DNA of 64,000 nucleotides from the NCBI GenBank assembly GCA_020350825.1, contig CP070724.1, forward strand, positions 718,910-782,909, read 5' to 3'. Shown piece after piece: positions 53,436 through 62,844 of the stretch. The notes beneath the pieces are model-generated. The model did not search any database and was not told the DNA's origin. It worked only from the letters and a program-made list of their open reading frames with translations. Source of the DNA: Thermoplasmatales archaeon. Its GTDB lineage: Archaea > Thermoplasmatota > E2 > DHVEG-1. The number at the start of each line of letters is the position of its first letter. Position 1 is the stretch's first letter. A program made the translations under genes and the position numbers.

Positions 53436-54710
53436 TTATGAACCTCTGTGATGTAGTTTAGGTGCAGCAATAAACGTTAAGCCTTTCTCGGTCAGTGCTC
53501 TAGCGGTATTGTTAATAGTCTCGTGCTTGTCCAAGTAATTTTGGATTAAAGCTGGCATGAGCCCCTTCTCATTTATATCTATTTTAGGAAGGAAATAGTC
53601 AAGAATATCGGAAGGATGTTCTCGTTTCTCCTCCACTGCAATTTCTCCTCCTTCATGTTTAGCACTAATATTCTTCACCTTTGAAGCAATCTCTACAAGC
53701 TCATCCCTTCTATCATAGGGCTGAATCACGATACTTTTCCATGTTTCAAGAATGTGATGTTCGAACCGAACGAATTCTTCCAATCCAAGAGATCTCCTTA
53801 TGTCGCTGCTCATTTCTATTGTTACATTGTTTACAGAATTTGAGAAATTGAATCCTATTAGTGATGTAGAACCATCCTCTCTTGAAAATAGCCGTGCTGC
53901 CATAAGTGTCCAAAATACTGAATATGGATTATCGTTGCCCATAAAAACAGAAACCTTGAACTCGACATCTATCCCAACTTTGTGTAAAAGGTAGGCTAGA
54001 AGTATAGTACCAGGATTAATATTAAGAACTTGCTTCACACCATAGTTGGTATAATAGTAAAGGAACTCATTTACCCACTTAATTGGATAATCGTTCGGTT
54101 GGCCAACTCCTCCAAAATAACCCGTAATCGTTTCTGGTCCACCTAAATGAACGTTGGTCCCGTCAGTACCCTTCGTATCAAGTGTTTCACACCAACTTGC
54201 CCCAATAATTTGCATAGCCGCTGTTACTGCCAATAAGTCGTCGTCCTCTTCCTGTTCCTTCATACACCGTACCCGTATAAAACGACCTGGCATTAACTCT
54301 CCATTTTCAACAGCCTGTCGAGCTTGTTTCATAAAAGAAGGAAAGTACTGGCAAGCGCTTATTTCTAAGGTAACTGCAAAATCCTCGTTGAAATCTATTT
54401 CCTCCACTTTGTCACCCAGAATCTTTTTTCGGTATTCATCAACAGTAATGAAATTTCCCTTGTCTCTTTGCTCTATAAGCCACTTTAGATCTTCTAAGTA
54501 GGGAGAGTCATTCTCCCTCAATCTTGCCATTAAATTCTCTATCTTGCTTGCTTTTCTGGCCTTTCGGTTTATCTCCTCAGATCCGCCATATTTTTCAATC
54601 ACAGTCAAAAGATTATTGACTATCTTGTTCGCTGGATCCATCAAAAAAGCGTTTATTTCATCTAGCCTTTTAGCTTCTATAGCTAGCTTGCTTCGAATAT
54701 CCATAGACAC
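53436..54710 (-). CDS. conserved-looking 424-residue protein of unknown function
   Basis: A soluble protein with no signal peptide or membrane helix. The start is GTG at 54710 with GGGGGA seven bases upstream. A helical N-terminal region (about 1-105) precedes an alpha/beta core: ISACQYFPSFMKQARQAVEN, TDGTNVHLGGPETITGYFGG, YGVKQVLNINPGTILLAYLL and SLIGFNFSNSVNNVTIEMS. The core resembles a TIM-barrel-like enzyme, with charged/polar strand ends that could form an active site (E in TLEIS, H and E in NVHLGGPET, N in GFNFSNS). I do not recognise the family. It is the first gene of the operon with homoserine dehydrogenase, AOR and an aminotransferase, so a metabolic enzyme is likely. Confidence 0.85.
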   Translation of the reverse strand: MSMDIRSKLAIEAKRLDEINAFLMDPANKIVNNLLTVIEKYGGSEEINRKARKASKIENLMARLRENDSPYLEDLKWLIEQRDKGNFITVDEYRKKILGDKVEEIDFNEDFAVTLEISACQYFPSFMKQARQAVENGELMPGRFIRVRCMKEQEEDDDLLAVTAAMQIIGASWCETLDTKGTDGTNVHLGGPETITGYFGGVGQPNDYPIKWVNEFLYYYTNYGVKQVLNINPGTILLAYLLHKVGIDVEFKVSVFMGNDNPYSVFWTLMAARLFSREDGSTSLIGFNFSNSVNNVTIEMSSDIRRSLGLEEFVRFEHHILETWKSIVIQPYDRRDELVEIASKVKNISAKHEGGEIAVEEKREHPSDILDYFLPKIDINEKGLMPALIQNYLDKHETINNTARALTEKGLTFIAAPKLHHRGS

Positions 54711-54765
54711 GTACTATTCCCCCTATGTAATACAATTTTTTGTCGGGTAAAACAAATAAAACAGC

Positions 54766-54777
54766 GCTATAAATAAT
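54766..54777 (-). promoter_or_regulatory. TATA box of the unknown-hom-AOR-aminotransferase operon
   Basis: Minus strand ATTATTTATAGC lies about 60 bases before the GTG start at 54710, giving a predicted leader of roughly 30 bases with the GGGGGA ribosome site. Confidence 0.45.
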
Positions 54778-54911
54778 GTTTGATTTTGTAATTTATAGGG
54801 GCTATATGACCTATTGTTCTTCCATCTAATATAAGAAATATCATTTGTTATAATAGTTTACAAATCAAAAAAAATAATTCACAGAAGATATTGAAGATTG
54901 TTAAAAAAAAA

Positions 54912-56114
54912 TTACCTAAGTCTTTTTTTCATAAATTTTTCTAATTTTTCAAATGCTTTCTCCAATGTTTCCATTTGTGGAAGAATAACAGCTCTAAAGT
55001 GACCTTTACCATAAGTAGAGCAAAAACCAGAACCGTGTACGACTAAAACGTGCGCTTCATGTAAGAGGTCCAAAACAAATTCTTTGTCGTCTTTCCAAAG
55101 CCTTTTTTCCATTGCTTCAATCTTTGGAAATATGTAAAATGCTCCATCTGGCTTAGCGGTAGAGATGCCTTCTATTTCATTAAGTCTTTTATATGAGAAA
55201 TCCCGACGTTTTCTTAATTTTTGGTTCACCTTTTCAATATGATCCTGCGGACCTTTTAATCCCTGAATACAAGCAAGTTGACAAACAGAATTTGCACATA
55301 ATCGGGAACGAGCTATGCGCATGAATGCATCTTGTATTTCATCAAGTTCTCCAGAATGATGAAACATAACATATCCAATACGCCAACCTGGTACAAGATA
55401 TACTTTGGAAAAACCATTGAAAGTTATAATTGGGACATCTTTAGCAAGGGTTGCAGTTGCATATTGTTTACCATCAAATGTTATATCATCATATATTTCA
55501 TCAGAGATAACCGGGACTTGATACTCACCTGCAATATCAAGAATTTCTTTTATTACCTTTTTTGAATACAAAGCCCCTGTTGGATTATTTGGGTTAATAA
55601 CGACAATGCCTTTAGTGTGCTTTGATATCTTTTTGCGAATATCATTTACATCTGGTTGCCATCCACATTCCTCAACGCAATGATATGCTATTGGTTCTGC
55701 ACCATTAAAACGAGTAATTAATGTATATTGTGGATATGTAGGTCCAGGTATCAAAAGTTCATCGCTAGTATTAAGTGATGCATTAAGAAGAATCTGCAGT
55801 GATTCTGTTACTCCTGTGGTAATACAAATATCATCAACTTTATAATCCATATTATTTCTTTTATGTTCGCGATTAACTATGGCATCTCTGAGTTCCAAAT
55901 AACCTTCAGAAGGAGCATAACCGTTATTACCTTCATTTGCAACTTTATAAAGAGTATCTTTCATATGTTGTGGAGTGTCAAAATCATATTTGTTTGGATC
56001 TCCAATATTAAGATGTAAAACTTCTATGCCTTTTTTTTCTAAGTCTTTTGCAGGCAACACTACATCTCTAATAGCATAAGAAATCCCTTGAGAGCGTTTC
56101 GAAGCTTTTATCAT
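54912..56114 (-). CDS. class I/II aminotransferase, alanine-aminotransferase type
   Basis: 400 residues from ATG 56114 (MIKASKRSQGISYAIRDV); a longer frame from 56147 adds hydrophobic residues not expected in this cytoplasmic family. PLP features: NIGDPNKYDFDTP, NEGNNGYAPSEGYLELR, INPNNPTGALYSK, SDEIYDD and FNGFSKVYLVPGWRIGY (Lys Schiff base). It resembles archaeal AlaT-type enzymes moving amino groups between alanine/glutamate and pyruvate/oxoglutarate. It is clearly different from the aminotransferase at 49363. Monocistronic; probably leaderless. Confidence 0.9.
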   Translation of the reverse strand: MIKASKRSQGISYAIRDVVLPAKDLEKKGIEVLHLNIGDPNKYDFDTPQHMKDTLYKVANEGNNGYAPSEGYLELRDAIVNREHKRNNMDYKVDDICITTGVTESLQILLNASLNTSDELLIPGPTYPQYTLITRFNGAEPIAYHCVEECGWQPDVNDIRKKISKHTKGIVVINPNNPTGALYSKKVIKEILDIAGEYQVPVISDEIYDDITFDGKQYATATLAKDVPIITFNGFSKVYLVPGWRIGYVMFHHSGELDEIQDAFMRIARSRLCANSVCQLACIQGLKGPQDHIEKVNQKLRKRRDFSYKRLNEIEGISTAKPDGAFYIFPKIEAMEKRLWKDDKEFVLDLLHEAHVLVVHGSGFCSTYGKGHFRAVILPQMETLEKAFEKLEKFMKKRLR

Positions 56115-56240
56115 AAATATCAAAAATCGGACATATGAAATCAACATAAATAGTTGATGGTCGATTTAAGTAAAATTAATATTAAAAGTAAAAAATTTCT
56201 CATATGTATTCAAAAATTAGTAATACACTCTCAAATTATA

Positions 56241-57044
56241 CTAAAGATCTTCTTTTACAATGCATTTAAACATGTTTTTATCTTTTAAATATTGTATATT
56301 TTCACTGACAAAGATTGAAGAGCCGTTTTTCTTTTTATGAATCGTTTTTAAATTAATTTCCCCCTGTTTTTTTATTTTGAATATTTTATCTTTAAAATCT
56401 TTTTTGGTCTCAAGATAATCAAAATCTGAGAGTTTTAGCGAAAGCATCTCATCTTTTTTATAACCTAATTTCTCATACATGTTCTTATCACAATCGACGA
56501 TGTTGGCGTTTTCATCGAAGATATACATAGCGTTAAATTCTTCTTCAGTCAACTTGTCCATGGTTCTTTTCCTAGATTGTTTGTATTTGAATTTTTCCAG
56601 TTCATTAAGAACATCACGCATTCTTTCTTTCATATCTAATAATTCTTTATTTAATTCTTTAATTTTTTCTTCTGCTTCTTCTTTTGCTTTAATAGTTTCT
56701 TCAAATATCTCGCTTTTTTTCACACCTACTTTATGTATTGCTAATTTCAAGCTAACCATAACTCTTTTTAAAGAATTTGTTAGTTTATTCACCTCAAATA
56801 TCTCGCTTTTTTCCATTTCAACTTCGAGATTACCCCTACTTCTCTCATCAATATTTTTTGTTAATTTCTCCAATGATCTAGAGATAAAATAAGACATGAT
56901 AAGTGAAACAAAGAATGTAACTAAAACAATAAGTCCAAGAAATGCAGTTGCAATTTCAAAACCTTGAAAACCTCCAATTATTGCAACAGGTATCATAGAA
57001 ATTGCAAGACACATAATTATCAATAAAGCCCTTAATCTCATCAT
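56241..57044 (-). CDS. membrane PAS-domain sensor without kinase domain
   Basis: 267 residues: two transmembrane helices (about 5-27 and 33-56), a HAMP-like linker (about 55-100), a coiled coil (about 112-158, EAEEKIKELNKELLDMKERM) and a PAS domain (about 165-267, AMYIFDENANIVDCDKNMYE; LGYKKDEML). It stops after the PAS fold with no kinase, cyclase or methyl-accepting domain. Its ATG follows the TGA of the histidine kinase gene by one base, so the two are co-translated. It probably supplies signal input to that kinase. Confidence 0.85.
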   Translation of the reverse strand: MMRLRALLIIMCLAISMIPVAIIGGFQGFEIATAFLGLIVLVTFFVSLIMSYFISRSLEKLTKNIDERSRGNLEVEMEKSEIFEVNKLTNSLKRVMVSLKLAIHKVGVKKSEIFEETIKAKEEAEEKIKELNKELLDMKERMRDVLNELEKFKYKQSRKRTMDKLTEEEFNAMYIFDENANIVDCDKNMYEKLGYKKDEMLSLKLSDFDYLETKKDFKDKIFKIKKQGEINLKTIHKKKNGSSIFVSENIQYLKDKNMFKCIVKEDL

Positions 57045-57045
57045 T

Positions 57046-58455
57046 TCACCTTTTTAAAACTTCTTTTTCACTTACATCATTAGAAGTATAATCCCCAAAA
57101 ATTTTACTAATATTTGTCTTAAATTCGTCTGCAATCAAATCATTGAATATATTTAGCTCTTTTAATGAATCGATATACTTAAATAGATCATACCGTCCAA
57201 TCGCGTTTTTGTTTTTTAAATCATTAAATTCAACAATTCCCATCGGCCCTAACAATAAAATAAATTCTTCTTTTAATTCCTTTTCTATTTCTGTTTTTAA
57301 TGAGAAAAGCACCTTTATCGGTTCAATTTCCTTTACAGGTTTAAGTGGAACTGTAAAAAAGAAAGTGCTACCTTGACCCAAAATGCTTTCAATCCAAATT
57401 TTTCCTTTTTGCGATTCGACTATTCCTCGACAAATTGCAAGTCCCAAACCTGTTCCCTCATATTTTCTATTCAGCGTCTCTTCGATTTGATAAAAAGGCT
57501 CAAAAACTCTTACTTGGTCCTGAGGGAGCATACCTATACCATAGTCTTTAACACTAAACAAAATATGATCTTTTTTAGGAATAACGTTTATTTCAATTTC
57601 ACTATTGTTTTTAGAAAATTTTATTGCATTATGTATAAGATTTCTCAAAACCTGACTAAATCGATCAGGATCTACCTCTATTATTGGTATAGGACCAATG
57701 TTTGAGGTAAGTTTTATGTTTTTTTCTTTTGCAAAACCTTTCATTAGACCAATTGTTTCTTCGACTGTTACTTTTAGATTCATTTTCCTGAAATTAAATT
57801 TTAATCTAGCGGCTTCTATTCTTGAGATTTCCAAAAAATCCTCTATCATCTTATTTAATCGTTCAGTATTTTTTAGTACGATGCGAAGACTTGCTTTCTG
57901 TTTTTCTGTGAGTTTTCCAAAAAATTGCTGCTGTAGCATTTGAATTTGTGCCTTCAATGGAGTAATTGGTGTTTTCAGTTCATGAGAGGTTATATTTAGG
58001 AACTCTGATTTTATTTTATCTAATTGCTTTCTTTCTTCCTCCATCTTCCCCAATGTAATGGCACTCATATTTAAGGCATCACCTAATTTTGCTATCTCGT
58101 CATTTGTTTTGATATCTGTCCGTACGTTAAAGTTTCCTTTTTCAATTTCTTGTGCTACCTTATGTAACTGCTTAATGGGTTTTGTTATAGAGCGTGAGAT
58201 AAAAAATCCTACAATCCCCATATTTATAGCTATAAGAGTTATTATCAACATAGTGGCTGTATCAAGTAATAAAATTTGTTCTGCAAAAATCTCTTGATCG
58301 GAACTAAGAAGAGAAAATGAAATTGAATAGAAATAATAAATACCTATCGAGGGAGCAGCTATTCCAACAATCAAAAAAAGGAGGGTTATCTTTCTGCTTA
58401 ACTTACTAAACAAGAACTTCTGTAAGTCAAATGGCTCCTCATCCACGCCTAACAT
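57046..58455 (-). CDS. membrane sensor histidine kinase
   Basis: 469 residues: two helices (about 23-45 and 66-88) with only a 20-residue external loop, HAMP (about 88-140), HisKA with the phospho-acceptor H158 in TSHELKTPITPLKAQ, and HATPase_c (N-box NLIHNAIKFS, G1 DYGIGM, G2 GTGLGLAIC). A C-terminal extension of about 95 residues (from about 375, including EFILLLGPMGIVEFNDLKNK) has no known domain. The tiny external loop suggests sensing within the membrane or through the co-translated PAS protein. No response regulator gene is adjacent. Confidence 0.93.
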   Translation of the reverse strand: MLGVDEEPFDLQKFLFSKLSRKITLLFLIVGIAAPSIGIYYFYSISFSLLSSDQEIFAEQILLLDTATMLIITLIAINMGIVGFFISRSITKPIKQLHKVAQEIEKGNFNVRTDIKTNDEIAKLGDALNMSAITLGKMEEERKQLDKIKSEFLNITSHELKTPITPLKAQIQMLQQQFFGKLTEKQKASLRIVLKNTERLNKMIEDFLEISRIEAARLKFNFRKMNLKVTVEETIGLMKGFAKEKNIKLTSNIGPIPIIEVDPDRFSQVLRNLIHNAIKFSKNNSEIEINVIPKKDHILFSVKDYGIGMLPQDQVRVFEPFYQIEETLNRKYEGTGLGLAICRGIVESQKGKIWIESILGQGSTFFFTVPLKPVKEIEPIKVLFSLKTEIEKELKEEFILLLGPMGIVEFNDLKNKNAIGRYDLFKYIDSLKELNIFNDLIADEFKTNISKIFGDYTSNDVSEKEVLKR

Positions 58456-58541
58456 CCCATCCTGAACATATGTGACCTTTAACTAAGCTCACTTTATACT
58501 CTAATGAGTTTTTGCGTATAAAGTTTTTATGTGTAAAATGA

Positions 58542-58685
58542 TTAGATTTTTCCTATACGACATTGATTGCATACACCGTGTTCTTCATCAAAACAACTAG
58601 TACACACAAGTTTTCCACATATATGGCAAGTAAACATAGCACAAGGTTTTCCGCATATGCTACAGAGACCGAGTAAATCAGTCAT
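58542..58685 (-). CDS. 47-residue double zinc-finger protein
   Basis: The frame encodes MTDLLGLCSICGKPCAMFT, then CHICGKLVCTSCFDEEHG, then VCNQCRIGKI. Cysteine pairs C8-x2-C11, C20-x2-C23, C28-x2-C31 and C38-x2-C41, plus a Cys at 15 and a His at 36, fit two interleaved zinc sites as in B-box or HIT-type fingers. Its ribosome site AGGTGAT overlaps the stop of the XRE regulator gene, with only six bases between the genes, so the pair is co-translated. It may be a partner of the regulator. Confidence 0.8.
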   Translation of the reverse strand: MTDLLGLCSICGKPCAMFTCHICGKLVCTSCFDEEHGVCNQCRIGKI

Positions 58686-58691
58686 TTTTAA

Positions 58692-59393
58692 TCACCTTCC
58701 TAATGAAATAAGTTTTTTCTTTAATTCATCCAATGGAATATTTATTACAATAAGTGGCATATTCTCTTTTTCCGCAAGTTGTATTGCTAGAGGATCGACT
58801 GCACCTGGTTGATGATAAACGACAATTGATGGTTTAACAGGATGAATCCTAATTGCAATCATAGGGCTTCTTCCATATTTTATATTTGTAAAAATCAAAG
58901 CTCTTTCAGTACTCCATCCATAAAGATTTGGATAACCTGCAGAGCTTATTGTCTTAATTGTCTCGATACCATCTATTAACGTGAATCCCTTCACATTTTT
59001 TCTATTATCAATAGCTTTTGTGGTTAATAGATTACCACCAATTTCTTCAATAAATTTTTTAATAGGTATTGAATATGGATATTCCATAATATCCAATACA
59101 CCCTCCTGGTTTTTGGCAATAAATTGATATTTTCTTATTATTTTGCTATTGTTTTTCTTTACATCTATCTTTAAAAAGGCCTCGATTATCCTTTTCACAG
59201 CCTGTATACCAGGTGATTTTCTCCTTCCTGATTCATAATCACTTATTACACTGGGAGATAAATTTAAAAAATCAGCCAGTTCAGTTTGCGAGATATCAAA
59301 TGCAGTACGCCATTTTTTTATAGTCTGACCTGGTTTAGAACTTAAAGTAATTTCTCCAGCTATCTTTTCGGCCAATACATCTTTAACATTCAT
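58692..59393 (-). CDS. XRE-family transcription regulator, archaeal type
   Basis: 233 residues. A helix-turn-helix (about 22-75, SQTELADFLNLSPSVISDYE then GRRKSPG) precedes a C-terminal domain (about 85-233, GFTLIDGIETIKTISSAG and YHQPGAVDPLAIQLAEKEN) that is found on archaeal regulators of the COG1709 type. The C-terminal domain probably binds a ligand or mediates dimers. A palindrome at 59435-59450 at the predicted transcription start suggests autoregulation. Co-translated with the zinc-finger protein. Confidence 0.9.
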   Translation of the reverse strand: MNVKDVLAEKIAGEITLSSKPGQTIKKWRTAFDISQTELADFLNLSPSVISDYESGRRKSPGIQAVKRIIEAFLKIDVKKNNSKIIRKYQFIAKNQEGVLDIMEYPYSIPIKKFIEEIGGNLLTTKAIDNRKNVKGFTLIDGIETIKTISSAGYPNLYGWSTERALIFTNIKYGRSPMIAIRIHPVKPSIVVYHQPGAVDPLAIQLAEKENMPLIVINIPLDELKKKLISLGR

Positions 59394-59434
59394 GGAATAT
59401 CATAGCCTCAACATTGATATGTTCAACTACTATC

Positions 59435-59470
59435 TATGTCGATAGACATATCGGCAATATATAAAAATAT
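59435..59470 (-). promoter_or_regulatory. XRE gene promoter with operator-like palindrome
   Basis: TATGTC, GATA, GACATA (59435-59450) is a perfect 6-bp inverted repeat with a four-base spacer. The TATA box (minus strand TATATTTTTATATATTG, about 59454-59470) is just upstream, so the palindrome covers the predicted start of transcription. This is the layout expected for repression by the XRE protein itself (inference). Confidence 0.5.
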
Positions 59471-59636
59471 ATCTAAAATGGGATAGGTTGAAAATCTTAT
59501 CAATTAACTCCAGAAAATACTTGAAAAACCAATACATATAAATTTGACTGGGGAAAACCATAACCGAAACAGCGTTAATCTCATTTTTTATATCGTTATC
59601 ACAATCCACTTTTGGCTGAAGGCCTTTATATCTTGC

Positions 59637-59879
59637 CTAATAAAACCAATCTGATCCATAATTCAATTCCCACTGAACGCCGTAAATCTCACTATTATCA
59701 TTTCGTTCAGATATCTCGCATTTCTCTGGAATACTGAACTCGTTTTCAAATGCAATTGCTATTCCAAAAATAAATATGGTAAAAGACAATACTAAATTTA
59801 TCGCAGTAATTTTCTTACCTATGGTGTACCCTATTATATTTATCCTATATTTCTCATATAAAGGTCTTGTCCTATTCAA
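59637..59879 (-). CDS. small single-helix membrane protein
   Basis: 80 residues: a basic N-terminus, one helix (about 27-45, INLVLSFTIFIFGIAIAF), and an acidic C-terminal part (SIPEKCEISERNDNSEIYGV). No clear ribosome site. It is divergent from alaS. Composition favours a real gene, but support is modest. Function unknown. Confidence 0.45.
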   Translation of the reverse strand: MNRTRPLYEKYRINIIGYTIGKKITAINLVLSFTIFIFGIAIAFENEFSIPEKCEISERNDNSEIYGVQWELNYGSDWFY

Positions 59880-59945
59880 AATAATTTGTCGAGATAATTG
59901 TTAGGATAAAACTTTAAACCTTTTTTACATTCCTGACAAGTCAAC

Positions 59946-62681
59946 ATGATAGACGCGCTACTTAAACAAGAATGCAACTTGCAATTCTTCCATAATAATG
60001 GATATATACGCAAGAAGTGTAGATCTTGCGGAGGGTATTTTTGGACGTTAGATAGCAGTGCAGAACTTTGTGGAGATCAACCATGCGTAGAATTTAACTT
60101 TATCGACAATCCTATCACAAAAAAATCTTTCTCTCTTCCAGAGGTTCGAGAAAGTTTTTTATCCTTTTTTGAAAGGCAAAATCATTCTAGAGTTAATTAT
60201 CCAGAAATAGGAGATCGCTGTCCGGTTATCGCACGATGGCGCTCTGACATTTATCTAACAATTGCATCAATTGCAGATTTCCAGCCACATGTAACTTCTG
60301 GTGAAGTACCACCACCAGCAAATCCATTAGTAGTATCACAACCGTGCATCCGATTGAATGATCTCGAAGAAGTAGGAAGGAGTGGTCGTCATCTCACAAT
60401 GTTTGAAATGATGGGGCATCATGCATTTAATAAAAATATAGATGAAATATATTGGAAAGAAGAAACAGTTGCTTATTGTGATGAGTTTTTCAGAAAAAAC
60501 ATTGGCGTTCCGAGTGAGATGATAAAGTACAAGGAGCAATTATGGGTTGGTGGAGGAAATGCAGGTCCATGCCTTGAAGTAATTGCTGGGGGTCTTGAGA
60601 TTGCAACGCTTGTCTTTATGAACATGAAGGAAGATGAAAGTGGAGAAATAACTATAGAAGGAAAAAAATACGCGCAAAATCCATTAAACATAGTTGACAC
60701 GGGTTACGGTCTAGAAAGAATAGCTTGGTACACTAAAGGCACTCCAACCATTTATGAAAGTGTATTTCCAGAAATTGTAGACTTTCTGTTAGAAAATACC
60801 AAGGACGATTTTGAGATGGCAAATGTTTACGCTTTAGCTGACCATTCAAAATGCCTTGCATTTATGCTTGGGGATGGTATAGTCCCATCAAATGTCAAAG
60901 CTGGTTATCTTGCTAGACTTATAATCCGAAGATCACTTCGTTTTCTAGAAAAATTGGAACTTAGTGTTTCGTTGAAAGAACTAGTAGATTTACAACTGAA
61001 ATTACTTGGAAAGGAATTTCCTTCATTAATACAAAGAAAAAATCAAGTTAATGAAATTTTAGATATGGAAACAAAAAGATTTTTTAAAACTCTTTCTAAA
61101 GGAAAAGGATTAGTTAAAAGAATTCTCAAAGAGAAAGAAACCATTGATAAAAATGAGCTTATTATCTTGTATGACACACACGGTATGCCTCCAGATGTAG
61201 TAAGAAATATCGCCAAAAAAGAGGGAATAAAAGTTACTATCCCAAAGAATTTTGACTCAATGATTGCAGAATTACATTCACACGAAAAAAAGGAAGAAAC
61301 AAAGCATGAAATAAAAACAGTTCTTCCAGAAACTAAATCTATATACTACGAGGATCACTATTCCAAGGAATTTGATGCCAAAGTATTATGGAAAAACGAT
61401 ACTGACAATGGAACTAAAGTTATACTTGATAAAACCACATTCTATCCCGATGGTGGGGGCCAACCAGGAGACATAGGAGTTCTTTCTTCAGATAAAAAGC
61501 AAGTATTTGTTAAATTGGTTGAAAAAGAGGGTAATTCTATATTACACATTATTGATGATGATTTGGAAATCGGAGAGAAGGTACATGGAAAAATAGATTG
61601 GGATCACCGTTATTCATTAATGAAACATCACACTGGAACTCATGTTGTAAATGGGGCTCTCAGAAAACTATTTGGAGAACACATATGGCAGGCAGGTTCG
61701 CAATTAGGTGTAAATGAGGCTCGTTTTGATTTCTCGCACTACAAATCGATTTCTGAACAAGAAATAAAAGAAATTGAAAATTTGACAAACGAATTTATCA
61801 AACAAGAGATTCCAGTAGAGAAAAAAGTAATGACAAGAAACGACGCAGAAAGAACTTATGGTTTTAGACTATATCAAGGAGGAGTGCCCCCAGGAAATAA
61901 AATACGTGTTCTGAATATTCCAGGAATAGATGTTGAGGCTTGTGGTGGAACACATTTAAACAACATAAAAGAAGTTGAAAAAATTCGTATTTTAAAGACA
62001 GAACGAATTCAAGATGGCGTAAATCGAATTATTTTTGCGGCGGGGAAGATGGTTGATGCCTATCAAAAAGAAGAAAACGAACTTTATAAAAAAATTGTAA
62101 AAAATCTTGGTAAAGTTTATGAGATAAAAGAGCAGAAAAATGTTACTAATGAATTAAAGGATGCAAGTAAATTACTCTCTGTATCAATGGATCAACTCGA
62201 TAAAACAATAAAACGATTTTTAAAAGAAATTGGAAAAAAAGAAAAAACAATTGTAATTGATCTTACTGAAGCGTGCAAACATTTATTTAATGAATGGAAA
62301 AATGTACAGAAAAAGAAAAAGAAAGTTTCTTCAGATGAAATTGACCTTTTGAAGAGTCAAGCTGCAACAATTTCTGGAACTCGGATAAAAGTAATCACGG
62401 GATTAACCGAATTTGATTCAATTGCTACTGCTGGAACAATAACTAATGAAGAAGGGTATGTAGCGCATATCTATGATGGGAAAAAATTAACATCCTCTGC
62501 CTCTGAAAATGTGGATATTGACTTAAGAGAAATTGCACCTGAAATAGGTAAAATTCTAGGGGGAAGTGGCGGTGGAAATAAAAAACTTACACAATGCGGT
62601 GGACCCAAGAAAAACAATATTAAAGAAGCTTTAGCGTTAGCTAAGAAAATGACTATTAAATTATTAACTAGAGATTTATAA
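59946..62681 (+). CDS. alaS: alanyl-tRNA synthetase, archaeal type
   Basis: 911 residues. An archaeal N-terminal extension with a zinc-like CRSCGGYFWT, the class II catalytic core (VRESFLSFFERQNHSRV; RPxx-like LARLIIRRSLRF), the editing domain with HHTGTHVVNGALRKLFG and the CGGTH zinc motif (VEACGGTHLNN), and a C-terminal dimerisation/C-Ala region ending ILGGSGGGNKKLTQCGGPKK. It charges tRNA-Ala and removes mis-charged Ser/Gly. Its TATA region is near 59912. Complete and typical. Confidence 0.97.
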   Translation: MIDALLKQECNLQFFHNNGYIRKKCRSCGGYFWTLDSSAELCGDQPCVEFNFIDNPITKKSFSLPEVRESFLSFFERQNHSRVNYPEIGDRCPVIARWRSDIYLTIASIADFQPHVTSGEVPPPANPLVVSQPCIRLNDLEEVGRSGRHLTMFEMMGHHAFNKNIDEIYWKEETVAYCDEFFRKNIGVPSEMIKYKEQLWVGGGNAGPCLEVIAGGLEIATLVFMNMKEDESGEITIEGKKYAQNPLNIVDTGYGLERIAWYTKGTPTIYESVFPEIVDFLLENTKDDFEMANVYALADHSKCLAFMLGDGIVPSNVKAGYLARLIIRRSLRFLEKLELSVSLKELVDLQLKLLGKEFPSLIQRKNQVNEILDMETKRFFKTLSKGKGLVKRILKEKETIDKNELIILYDTHGMPPDVVRNIAKKEGIKVTIPKNFDSMIAELHSHEKKEETKHEIKTVLPETKSIYYEDHYSKEFDAKVLWKNDTDNGTKVILDKTTFYPDGGGQPGDIGVLSSDKKQVFVKLVEKEGNSILHIIDDDLEIGEKVHGKIDWDHRYSLMKHHTGTHVVNGALRKLFGEHIWQAGSQLGVNEARFDFSHYKSISEQEIKEIENLTNEFIKQEIPVEKKVMTRNDAERTYGFRLYQGGVPPGNKIRVLNIPGIDVEACGGTHLNNIKEVEKIRILKTERIQDGVNRIIFAAGKMVDAYQKEENELYKKIVKNLGKVYEIKEQKNVTNELKDASKLLSVSMDQLDKTIKRFLKEIGKKEKTIVIDLTEACKHLFNEWKNVQKKKKKVSSDEIDLLKSQAATISGTRIKVITGLTEFDSIATAGTITNEEGYVAHIYDGKKLTSSASENVDIDLREIAPEIGKILGGSGGGNKKLTQCGGPKKNNIKEALALAKKMTIKLLTRDL

Positions 62682-62695
62682 GGAGGGAACGAGAT

Positions 62696-62809
62696 TTGTT
62701 ACTTTTACTGTTAAAAAATAATGATTTAATTCTTTTGGATTTAAAATTTAGAATATTACAAAGATATATTGATGTATTTACTAATATAACTAACGACAAG
62801 TTTTGTTAA
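62696..62809 (+). CDS. possible 37-residue protein after alaS
   Basis: A TTG at 62696 opens a 37-codon frame (MLLLLLKNNDLILLDLKF...), preceded by an almost ideal ribosome site AAGGAGGG seven bases upstream. It begins 15 bases after the alaS stop. The sequence is rich in Leu and Asn as expected by chance in AT-rich DNA, so only the ribosome site supports it. Confidence 0.25.
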   Translation: MLLLLLKNNDLILLDLKFRILQRYIDVFTNITNDKFC

Positions 62810-62844
62810 AAATGGTTGTTATTGATTGCAATTAGGGGGAAAAA

